A stretch of 64,000 bases of DNA, taken from positions 1,183,001 to 1,247,000 of the forward strand of contig OY997594.1 of NCBI GenBank assembly GCA_963921825.1, read 5' to 3'. This DNA comes from Erodium maritimum (Eukaryota > Streptophyta > Magnoliopsida > Geraniales > Geraniaceae). This document shows, piece by piece, positions 11,726-22,137 of the stretch. Below the pieces are notes generated by a model. It had not been told where the DNA came from and made no database searches. It saw nothing but the letters and a program-made list of their open reading frames with translations. How positions within the stretch are numbered: position 1 is the stretch's first letter; the number at the start of each line of letters is the position of its first letter. The position numbers were made by a program, and so were the translations under genes.

Positions 11726-12640
11726 CTGACCTAACGAACTTGGATTGGCCTAAAAATTGTGGGTATGCATAGATATGCATATTCTCAGTCTCCATGCATG
11801 TTTTAACCCGATAATAATTTTTTCCACTTTTTTGTCGATTGTGACATACTATATAATATGCCGAAAACGGTGAAATACCAAAAAATCTATTTTTCATTGA
11901 TCTACCGAACTCGGATTGGCCTAAAAATAGTGGGTATGTGTATACATGCATATTGTTGTTCTCCATTCATGTATTAACCCGATAATAATTTTTTACATTT
12001 TTTTTCCGATTCTGACATACTAAAGTATGCCGAAAACGGTGAAATATCGAAAAATCTATTTTTCATTGACCTAACGAACACGGGTTGGCCTAAAAATTGT
12101 GAGTATGTGTAGATATGCATATTCTCATTCTTCATGCATGTTTTAACCCGATATATTTTTTCCACTTTTTTGCCGATTGTTACATACTATAGTATGCCGA
12201 AAACGGTGAAATACTGAAAAATCTATTTTTCATTGACCTAACGAACTCAGATTGACCTAAAAATTGTGGGTATGCGTAGATATGCATATTCTCATTCTCC
12301 ATGCATGTTTTAACCTGATAATAATTTTTTCCACTTTTTTTGCCGATTGTGACATACTATATAGTATGCCGAAAACGGTGAAATACCGAAAAATCTATTT
12401 TTCATTGATCTATCGAATTTGGATTGACCTAAAAATAGTGGGTATGCGTATATATGCATATTGGTGTTCTCCATGCACGTTTTAACCCGATAATAATTTT
12501 TTCCATTTTTTGTCAATTCTGACATAATATAGTATGCCGAAAACGATGAAAATCCGAAAATTCTATTTTTCATTGACCTATCAAATTTGGATTGACCAAA
12601 ATATAGTAGGCATGCGTAAATACGAGAATATGCATGGAGA
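11680..12640 (-). repeat. Inverted, diverged array of the 170-bp monomer (~5.5 copies)
   Basis: The reverse complement of the 5850-10360 monomer recurs here with a ~170-bp period: the CATGCATGTTTTAACCCGAT-type block is near 11793, 11963, 12133, 12300 and 12472. This subfamily has its own diagnostic changes (for example GTGGGTATGCGTAG where the left array reads as AACCATTTTTAGG context). Both arrays point inward toward the RRM ORF like long inverted repeats. The outer edges of both arrays fall near the same monomer phase, at the ATGGAGAA / AGAATATGCAT motif. Confidence 0.92.
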
Positions 12641-12783
12641 AAAGCTGGTTGCTGGCTGACAAGCAAGGCCACACACGTGGAGAGTGTGTCTATGATTGTC
12701 CGTACATATCCACGTGTCTCGCCTTCGAGGCTCCGATTCGAAACGAGAATGGGATTATTTAATTTTAATTTTAATTTATTTCT
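12641..12783 (+). promoter_or_regulatory. Probable proximal promoter of the SPL gene, squeezed against the array
   Basis: Only ~140 bp separate the array end from the likely SPL leader exon. The stretch holds two ACGTG-core elements (CACACGTGG near 12671 and CCACGTGTC near 12711, G-box/ABRE-like) and an AT-rich run near 12757-12780 that could serve as a TATA region. The assignment is inferred from position. Confidence 0.4.
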
Positions 12784-14687
12784 GTGACGAATCCGAAAGC
12801 TCAGCTACTTCGTCTTCATGAGTCTCGCATTTCCCGAAGTCGTCGTCGTCGTAGTCGTTTCTGCGAAGCTCTCAGAATCACAGTGCTTCAGAGCTCGCTT
12901 CCAGTTTTCGCTTTCAGCTTCAAACGAACCGGAAATCGAGGAATCGCAGTTTCGCTCCTCAGCTTTTTCGCTTCTTTGTCCTCCGGAGATTCCTTCTTTC
13001 CCGATTGGGAGAGGCAAAGGCTCGGCTCGGACTGATAGGTAACGATCTCGCATTTTGCGAGAATTCGTGTTTCCTTCTCTGATTTTCTCGGGATTGGCGA
13101 GGAAAATGAAAGCGTTTGTGTATTTATTTTTCGTAATTCTCGTCGCGTAGGGATGGTTTTGATTTTCCTCTTCCTGATTTTGTTTGGATTGATACGGAGG
13201 AAGCAATGGATCATGAATTTTCTGGTTTCAGAGAGCAATCTGTTCTGAAATTTAGGCTCAGATTGGAGCATTTTGTTTGTTAGCTTACCTTCCATAATGT
13301 GGAGTATGGACTGTGGAGTGTTTGGATGTTTCTTTTAGAATGTCCTCATTTTCTCGGGAAAGTGGAGGTGCAAGTAAGCGGACGGCACCGTTTGGTTACT
13401 TGGAAACTCGTTGAGTTTCTCCTCCATTTTCCATGGAAAATGTTTTCCTTCGTTTGGAATCAAAACCTAGAGTACAGTAGATGGGGGACCAAAATTTCCC
13501 TAAATCCTTCACAAACCCTAGGATGGGGACCATGACTTACCTAAGACTTGGTTGGCAATATTTATGACAAGTTTAGCTTCGATGACAATTTGTCCTTGTT
13601 AGCTTCCATTGCAGAGGGAAATTAAATAGATGAAGAAAATAACATTTTTGTAATGATTGTTTCAATAGATAGGACAAATCATTTTTTCTTGATTCCCTTT
13701 ATATTTATGTATTGATGATTTGGGCGACCTTGTTGGTTAATTTGGTAGTTGATTTTGATTATTTGTTTGTGTATATGTGATTTGTGCATATTTGTTTATT
13801 AGGTTCCGAGGTGGTTGTGTTGGCAAATCAACATACCATGGCTTCAAGGGAATGTGGGATCTGTGGGTTGGTTCTAGGAACTGTTGGGTCTTTGGGGGTC
13901 TTGTGATTAATCGAGCTTTTAATGTCTGTTGTATGGTTGGTGTGAGGCGCATTTGATCACCGACTTTGAGCTTGCCCTGATATTTAGTGCTTAGTGGTGT
14001 GTATTATTGGTGTTGAAGTGAAAGCACTGAATAATTGTAAGTGAATGCATGATGTTAAAAGGTGAAACATATCAATTCTATATTGGCAGTACTTCCTAGG
14101 AATTATTGAGAGAGAGAAAGTGATGGCCTTGGAGAAGTGTGGTTAATGTCAATTTGGTAGATAGATAGCAGTAAAATTTCAAAAGGAGTTTGGCCAAACT
14201 GTTGTGGGATCTCCGGGAGAGTTCATTTATCTTATCTGGGACTAGAGGTTATTGTTGTTTCTTTGAATTGTGGGGATGGGACAGAGAACTTTGGGCATGT
14301 GATGTGTAAGGCTCCGAGGGCAATGGAGGTCGCGTAGATTTAGATGTTCTACCTTGAATATTCTTCTGTTGTAGTGTTACAGTGATTTACGGAACCTGCT
14401 GAGCCAGAGAATCTGAGATGAATAATCATTTGATCGTGTGATCTTTAAAGGCAAGTTTTTTCTTGATTCGCTATACCTTTGCTCAATTGGTTCTTTGCTG
14501 TATTCATATATTTTTTATCTCATGCTAGTGGGCGGTCTATTTTCTGTTTAGCTCTTAATTGTTGCTTTCTTCGATCTCCATAGATCCAAGACTTTATCGG
14601 TTCCTGTCTGTAATTTTGTTAGTTATTTGTCATTCAATGTTTGAAGCATTGGATTTGCAGGATCTGGTCTGCATTTTCTTGTTCATG
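12784..14687 (+). other. SPL 5' leader: predicted non-coding exon and leader intron
   Basis: A CT-rich, stop-poor stretch ends in GATAG|GTAACG, giving a donor at 13038/13039. A good acceptor TTTGCAG ends at 14660, 27 bp before the SPL ATG. The inferred leader intron is 13039-14660 (~1.6 kb) and contains no gene I can support. The exon carries an upstream ATG at 12818 that opens a 74-codon frame. A leader intron is common in the SPL2/10/11 group. Transcript data would settle the boundaries. Confidence 0.5.
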
Positions 14688-17600
14688 ATGGAGTGGAATG
14701 CTAAAAGCCCCTTGCAATGGGACTGGGAGAACCTATTTATGTTCAATTCAAAAGCAGTAGAATATCCTAAGAAGTCAAGGCCATCGGACTGGGTAATTGA
14801 TGGCGAGGGATCCATTGATTTTGGCTCTTTCTATGGATCTGCTGGGGGTAGGGTCGGTAGCGGTTCTTGTTCTGACGTGGGACATGTTTCTTCGAAGAGC
14901 TCAAAATCAGCTTCCATCAATTCTTCATCAATCGGGGAAATGAAAACTTCCAATTTCATTCATGAGGCTTTCGATGACATTCCTGAAGATTTTAGTAACA
15001 AAAAAGATTTCACCAAGCCCCACATGACTGATGCTTCTCCCACATTCGACACTTCAGTCTGCTCTGGTGAGCCACTGCTTGGTTTGGAGCTTGGTAGACA
15101 GACATACTTCGAAGATGTTTGTGCGGGAAGTAGTTCGAAGACCTCTTCATTATCTGTGATTCCAATGTCATCCGAGACACCAACTAAGAAATCCAAGACC
15201 AATTGTCTGAGTACACACAACCAACGCTGCCAAGTTGAAGGATGTAATCTGGACCTCTCATCTGCTAAAGACTACCATCGCAAACACAGAGTCTGTGAAA
15301 CTCATTCCAAGTGCTCCAAGGTCATTGTAAATGGTCAAGAGCGTCGGTTTTGCCAGCAGTGTAGCAGGTAAAGCTCTTATGAAATGAATAAACCTGTTTT
15401 ACTATCTACTTTATTGATCATTGAAGGGAGATTTTATAAACAATGGATTTTCATAGGTTCCATTGCATCTAATATGAAATTTAAATTCAATTTTGAATAA
15501 CACATAGAGGTTTTAATACAACCGATACGTGGTCTTTCATGTAGGTTCCATGGGTTGTCGGAGTTTGATGAAAAGAAGAGAAGCTGCCGAAGGCGTCTTT
15601 CTGACCATAATGCTAGGCGCCGCAAGCCTCAGCCAGAAGCTGTTCGATTAAGTCAGGGAATGCTCTCTTCATCATTGAATGGTAATTTTCTTTGTACATC
15701 ACACACTCCCTCCTTTTACTTCTATATCATGGCACCAAAGCTTGATATTTAGTTGGAACATCATTGAATCATTCATAATATAGTGAGACACCACCTTAAT
15801 GCTGCACAGTTCCCATAATAGTACACGTTTTTGCAGACTTCAGTCTGTACCTTCCTAAGTCCTTCTAAAGACATATCTGCCTTATGGTACAACATTTTAG
15901 TCTTCCAAAGAGATACTTTATGAATTTGTTTTATTCTTGTTCCCTTTTAATTCTAACAAATATCTTCTGAGTTTAATACTATTTCGATTTATGAATAGCC
16001 CTTTCCCATCTAGCTTTCAACCAATGGTTAAATCTATTGTTGCTGTAGGAAGCACTATTTGGTTGGATAGGAACTTCTTTATTTTCTGTGGTTAGGACTT
16101 AGAAGTAGAAATAATCCAAGCATAGCCATCCGTCCTTGCACAGATGTGTTTTCATTTAGCTCAACCGAAGTAGAAGCTGGGGTAGGATTAGTAGTGCACT
16201 GTAAAGTCAGAACATTTGTACTTGGAGCATGAATTGGTATTCTCTATTACTTCATTTTTAAATATAGCATTCAAGTTTTACAAATATGATCTTGCTTAGT
16301 AGAAGTAAGGATTATGATAGTACGAGGTATTCTCTATGATATTTGATATATTCTCCTGACATAGATTCGGTTTTAGGGACCAGTATTTTTAATCCAATAG
16401 AGCTCTCTCTCCAGTTTCAATCACGTTGCAAAAGAAGAAGAAAACGACATCCAGCTTCATTTAACTGTTGGTTACTGCTAGCATAGCTATTATACTTATT
16501 CCACATTACTTCAAGTCTTTCTTTCGTATTCATGGAAGTAAATATGGTAGAAATACACCAATCCAACTGGTCAATCACTTGAAATTAGGTCTTGGGACCT
16601 GGGTTTGTGGCTCCCATCCCGGACCCACGCCCTTTTATTTATGTATTCATTCCTTTCTAAGAAAAGTTAACTATGTTAGCTAACGTTTAAGTACACTAAC
16701 ATATACGCATATTAGAACGCACACATCAACCTTTGGAAATTACGGATACCTACACTAACTTTTATATATTTTCAAGATTTTAACAGATGCCTACACTAAC
16801 CTATCTGTTATAATTACAGATGCATACACTAACATGCATATCAATTGTAAAGGTTAGGGTAGGTATGTGTAATTTCCAATAGTTAGTGTGTGCATGTGTA
16901 ATATGTGTATAGGTTAGTGTAGGTAAACGTAATTAACTCTTCTAAGAAAGAGGTCTTGGGACCTGGGTTGAAGTCCCCGCCACGGTACCTCACTTAGAGC
17001 TCATGCTCGATACATCAATCTTAAAAACTTCTTTAAGAATAAAAAATGTTTGGTGCTTCCTTGCTTGATACACTTGTGTTTTAGTCGATCAAAAATATGT
17101 GCATAATTAGATTTGTTCTGTGCAGATATGAGGCAACAGATGAATCTGGTCCTGAATAGAGCACCCATGGTTCAAGCAAGAGCAGCTACAACTCTGTCAT
17201 GGGAGAGCACGTGCTTACCCACCTTTACACAAGCAAAAGGGTATCAATTTAAGCCAGCAAAAGCAGGAGTCATGGACGGACAGATGATCAATTTTTCCAG
17301 CAACGAGCTCTCAGTCACTAGTGGCTCTCATGATCATCCCAATAGGCTCTTACCCAGCAAGGCGACCACCGCTGAGGTTTTGAAAGGTATGTCTCTCATC
17401 CTTCCTAACAAATTGAACCACGTGATTATTTCATTTTGCTTGTTTTAGAAAAAAAAACATCATTCACACATCCACTTTGACATTTTATTGTCAATAACAC
17501 ACCATAAACTAAAGGTTAATGCATATTAATAACACGTTGTCACTTTATGATATCATCAAAAAACCACTGACCAAGTGGGTTTTGCATTAAAACCCAATTC

Positions 17601-19452
17601 TTGAGTCGGTTTTTGACGATAGGAAAAGGTGATAGTGTGTTATTGATAAACGAAGGTCAAAGTGTGTTAATGAACTACCTACTTACCCTTTTGTTTTATA
17701 AGTATTTGCTGACATCTTTAGCATCCAACGTCAAACACATATATTCTCTGGTGACTGATCTTCAGTAGCCAGAGTTCTGATTGTTTATCCTTTTTTTTAT
17801 CCCACATTGACTAACAACCCTAACTCTACCCTACGCCTTGGAGTGTTCGCCACCAACCTTTACATAATTACATAGAAGAGTGGAAGTGGACTAGTATAGT
17901 TAACTAGTCAAGGAAAACTCTACAGATTGCATGGAAATTTTCATACAGTTGACTTCGTCATAGAAGTTACTTGCCTTTTGTTGGTTGACTGTATCGACAA
18001 TTAAAATTTAGCGTGGCAAGATCGACCAAAATTTACATCAATGTTGTGTGAGATATCACACACTACCCTTTTTATGGACTAAATTACGTGTGTATCAAAA
18101 TATTTGGTTTATGACCTTGCTTTATGTATAAGCAAGGGAGTACCAAACATTTTTTTTAATCATTATTCTCAAACAACTTAAGACTGATTTATTTGAGTAT
18201 GAGTTCCCCTAGAGCATCCCACAGATATCATTACCCAATTTGTTCAAAAGATATCTAGATTAGAGAAAAAGATGCCATATAGGAAAGAGGAGAGAAACTG
18301 TAAGTATCCATGCTATATTTTCCCCTTAGAGCATTCCCGGTCGTTGGCGGATAGTTGACAAATCTGTGGCGGATGGGTGCATCGGTTATGTTACTGACGA
18401 CACTATCCGCCGGTGCCAACGTCTTGAAAAATATATTTTGACCAATGGTTGACCCTTAAAATATATATTTTTTATTTATAAAATATGTTGTAGTTTTAGA
18501 AAATGTTTTAAATTATTTTTAAATTTTAGTAATATTGAATTATTATTTAATATATATTTAATTTTAATTTAGTATACATTTAATGTTTTTTATTTTATTT
18601 TAGTAATTAAATTATTTTATATTTTTATCAAAATAAAAACACCCTGAAATTCTTTTATAATATTTATTTATTCTATATGTCAACAGGAAAAATACGATTG
18701 GAAATGAAATTCTATTAGTTTGGCTGATAAAATAGAGAAATAAATTTATTATTTTTTATTCTATCGACCGTCAACTTAGTTAATGACTAGAGACGCTCTT
18801 AAAATAATATTAACTAGTTAAAAAGGAATACAACGACAGAAAGACAGGACACATTGCATGTTGCGGCTGATTGGAGCAAAAAAAGAGGGGAGCAGTGCTA
18901 CGGCGGACATCGTTATGGCGCTGCCTTCCCATCAGAGACGTTATCGCCCACCTCAATGCCACCCTAGGAAGTTGCCCGACAAGGACTGAATAGAAAAAGA
19001 AGCCCAATAGTTACATAACTAAAAATAAACGAGCAAAGTTCCGGAACTTGAACCGATACCACAAGCAAGTTGAAGTGCTTGACCAATGCGATTTAATAGA
19101 TATATGCATTATGTAATTTATGTAAGCATCTTTACTTATCACAAGTTGTGCCTAATTACCTGACTTCATTTTCGCAGGTTTTGAAGAATCAGGCATGTCT
19201 TCCTCGAACATGGAAGGAACGCAGGACCTCCATCGTGCTCTCTCTCTTCTGTCAACAGATTCGTGGTCGCCGAAAGCCTCACTTCCTACGACAATGCACG
19301 GAAGAGGCTTGGAATGTTGGTACGCTGTTCAAGAGTCAACCAAATCGGACATGCATGTGTTGACTTCACCCACTGATCACAGCACCACCAATCACTTTCA
19401 AGAGTTCCAGCTGCTCAAATCACCTTTCGAAGGTGGGTTCTATCCACAGTAA
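14688..19452 (+). CDS. SPL: SQUAMOSA promoter-binding-like (SBP-box) transcription factor, SPL2/10/11 type
   Basis: Four coding exons, 14688-15367, 15545-15681, 17126-17386 and 19178-19452 (1353 nt), encode 450 residues. All junctions are GT..AG and phases match. The start [16 protein letters not shown] matches the conserved N-terminus of the SPL2/10/11 group, so the in-frame upstream extension to 14559 is rejected as leader or intron. The SBP domain spans ~179-256: zinc site 1 C181, C186, C203, H206; zinc site 2 C222, C225, H229, C241; then a basic nuclear-import stretch ([16 protein letters not shown]). As usual in this family, an intron splits the SBP box between the two zinc sites. Family members bind GTAC-core promoter sites and drive the juvenile-to-adult transition and lateral organ development. 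Exon 4 carries a miR156 site encoding ALSLLS. The introns hold MITEs. Exact paralogue assignment needs a tree. Confidence 0.93.
16664..16939. mobile_element. Foldback MITE in SPL intron 2, Mutator-like 9-bp target duplication
   Basis: Inverted arms of nearly 100 bp: the left arm runs from AAGTTAACTATG through GGAAATTACGGATACCTACACTAAC, and the right arm reads the same way on the minus strand (GAGTTAATTACG...GGAAATTACACATACCTACCCTAAC). TTCTAAGAA lies on both sides (16655-16663, 16940-16948). No ORF. Confidence 0.8.
17465..17690. repeat. Imperfect inverted repeat in SPL intron 3
   Basis: ATTGTCAATAACACACC / AATAACACGTTGTCACTTT on the left is echoed inverted by AAAGGTGATAGTGTGTTATTGATAAA on the right, with GTTAATGCATATTAATA-like ends. 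Probably a decayed MITE; no clear target duplication was found. Confidence 0.45.
18329..18798. mobile_element. PIF/Harbinger-type MITE in SPL intron 3
   Basis: Termini GAGCATTCCCGG and (minus strand) GAGCGTCTCTAG are flanked by TTA at 18326-18328 and 18799-18801, the 3-bp target duplication of this superfamily. The interior is very AT-rich with no ORF. Confidence 0.65.
19235..19254 (+). promoter_or_regulatory. miR156/157 target site in SPL exon 4
   Basis: The 20-nt stretch reads GTGCTCTCTCTCTTCTGTCA, the standard miR156-complementary site of plant SPL mRNAs, and encodes the core of ALSLLS. It implies that transcripts are cleaved or repressed by miR156 in juvenile tissue. Confidence 0.93.
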
Positions 19453-21388
19453 GTTGACACTTCACAGCACTGGCTTCACAGTTAAGTTCAGATTCTAAGT
19501 TGACACTTCACAGCACTAGCTAGTAGCTTCACAGTTGAGCTCAGATTCTAGTTCTATATTAAGCTACGATGTCCCATTCGGTAATATTTGTTTTTCCATA
19601 ATTGATTTAGTGAATTCCTCGTGCCTCTTGAAATCGCCTACATGATATATCCCCTGATTTGAGGACGAAAAAAATGGATTGACAGAATAGGCTTATTTTA
19701 AAGACTAATTGACCGTTTTAGTCCTTTTTATCCTTGAAAATAAAGGCTCAGATCTCGAAAAAAGTCCACCCATATTAAGATTTGGTCAGTAAACATTGTT
19801 CATCCATACAGTTATTTTACAAATTACCCCGAAAAACAGTAACGAAGATTCTCAAGTGCTTTGTACCTCATGTTTGAAAACGTTAATAAAAAATAAAAAA
19901 TAAAATAAGTTCATATACTATCTTTTTTACAAGTTGCAGCTCTCTTTTAATAATCACAAAACAAATATTACTATCCTTTTGTTATGGCATGTAAACTCAT
20001 TTCAAAACGACAATTTTACTGGTTAAAAATAGTAAGAAAAAAATGTAGAGGTGAAGATTCTAGATTTTTGTATCCTTTCTCAAATTTACAATTTTCATGG
20101 TTAAAACCGTCATCTTGAAACAAAGTTAAATTGCAATAAAGATACAATTGAAAACATTTTTTACAACTACGAAAGGAGGATAACTACAACTGACAAAGAG
20201 CGTTGCAATTATCTGTATGAATTGTTACCCACCTTTCAGATGAGTTCTTCCAAAACGCACTAGAGTTATAACACGAGCTAAAAACAATGGAACAGCAAAA
20301 GCTCTACGCCACACAAGAGTATATATACAAACCTTCTTCTAATTCCACACACAATTTTCTTATTTACTTATGAACCAATGGATATCAATCTTCTCAATTC
20401 AAATATTGACTGCAATACAGTAGACAGTAGAGGGCACAAATGCTACACATACTACTAGGGGTGTAACCGGTCCAGATAACGGGACCGGTGTCTCCGGTCT
20501 TCTAAAAATGAAAACCGAACCAGAGCCATTTCGTAAAAGAGGACCGGTATTTATTCACTCAAATCTGGATAAAATCCGGACCAAACCAAAAACAAATGAT
20601 CAAAATAGAAATGAAAGTTTTGAACTTATTAAATCGGGTCACCAAATAGTTAGTAAAAAGGGATTACTGAGAAAGTATGACAAATATGTTATTACTCCTA
20701 TTATAACCCCAAAACCCAGTTCTCAATTGCTAACACACTTGTCAGTGTTAACATAATTCCATAAAATAAACACGACACTACCACACATTATTAGTGTAAT
20801 CACGCTCAATTCCATAGAAGAAACCCGACACTACCACTCATTATCAGTAATCATGCTAAGTTAAATAAAAAGAAACAGAGTTATTTAGGAAGTGGGAGAC
20901 CACCATATTTCCTAACTCCAATAACAAACTCATTAAGCGATAAGTCACAACTAAACTTCATATGAATAACAAAATAAAGTAGCATGCAGTTTACTCTCCG
21001 CTGCAAGTAGATTAATAATCTAGAATGCAATTCAACATAATTTAAACAAGTTACAAAACCCTAAGTACCATAAACCAAAACCGAGTTGGAGAATCTTTGC
21101 CAGACAAACACCGGCTGAAAGTGACAAGACACATGAAACACCAGAACCATCCACAATGACCGTTAAATACAACTGACAAGAACGATAAGAAGGCAAGAGT
21201 GACAGGACAACCGCAGCAACATGAGGGACGACAAGACTGACTTTCAGACACCCATACTGAGCAATGCTTGACGACGACGACTCTGGACCTTCTCAACCCT
21301 CAAATAAGTCCTAGTACTCACTGGAACAGTACACAATTGCAAATTAAAGGATACCCAAGGACATAATAGAAACAGGACAAATAATATA
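19453..21388. other. Intergenic region 3' of SPL
   Basis: 19453-19560 is likely SPL 3' UTR and contains a ~45-bp direct repeat (TTGACACTTCACAGCACT twice, 19454 and 19499). 20460-20600 is a dispersed-repeat type segment rich in ACCGGT. No gene is supported. 21050-21300 is GC-richer and might include the last or 3'-UTR exon of the minus-strand zinc-finger gene. Confidence 0.35.
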
Positions 21389-21928
21389 GGGGTAATTACA
21401 TATTGCAACGGTTTACTATTGACTGAAATTATGTTGCATAAGTGAACTTCAAAACGCATGAATTTGAAACGGTGAACCCCTTTGTATCACCGCAAACAAA
21501 ATCCATCCTAAAATAAATGACAACCAGTTTTTTTTCCGGAAATGACAAATTTTCCCTTACAATTACTGCCAGGGGTAATTTATAAAAATCCTAACTGTCC
21601 TTGACTTTTGTTTCACTTCCTAACTGTGATTTTTTCAAAAACTAATAGTTCCTAGCATAAAGGTGACGAACAATTCGTAGAAACTAACATTATTGTATGT
21701 AAGATTCACGTTACCGTACGCTTGGAACTATCAATAGTTGAAAAACTTACAGGTAGGAAGTAAAACAAAGGTCAAGGACAGTTAGGATTTGTGACACAAA
21801 GGTGAAGACATAGTTAGGAAACAAAGTTACCCCAAAAATTAACATGGCTGTTGACGATGATACAAAAAAAAATCACCATTGTAACATGATGTGTTTTGAA
21901 GTTCATACTAGCAACATGTAATTACCCC
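21389..21928. mobile_element. Mutator-type MITE with perfect 9-bp target duplication
   Basis: The ends are GGGGTAATTACAT(a/g)TTGC in inverted orientation, with a second inverted block GAACTTCAAAAC further in. AATAATATA is found intact on both sides (21380-21388 and 21929-21937). The element is 540 bp with no transposase. The intact duplication and ends suggest a fairly recent insertion just 3' of the RanBP2-type zinc-finger gene. Confidence 0.88.
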
Positions 21929-22137
21929 AATAATATATACACACTCAGCATGATCAATTAAATAAAGGGAAGGCGAAGAGAAGAACCCTTTTTGCCACCG
22001 ATCTTTAGCCAAATAGTGGTTTGAAGTTCATGAATTAGGACACTAATCGAGTGCGCAGCATTTACAAAGATGATTAGCCAAAATATTAATTTCAACAGGT
22101 GTATGTGCATACAGCTAAAGTACATCACACAACAAAC

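Noticed and set aside
14559-14687. N-terminal extension of SPL to an ATG at 14559
   Set aside because: The extension contains a good splice acceptor at 14660 and has no likeness to SPL proteins. MEWNAKSP at 14688 matches the conserved family start.
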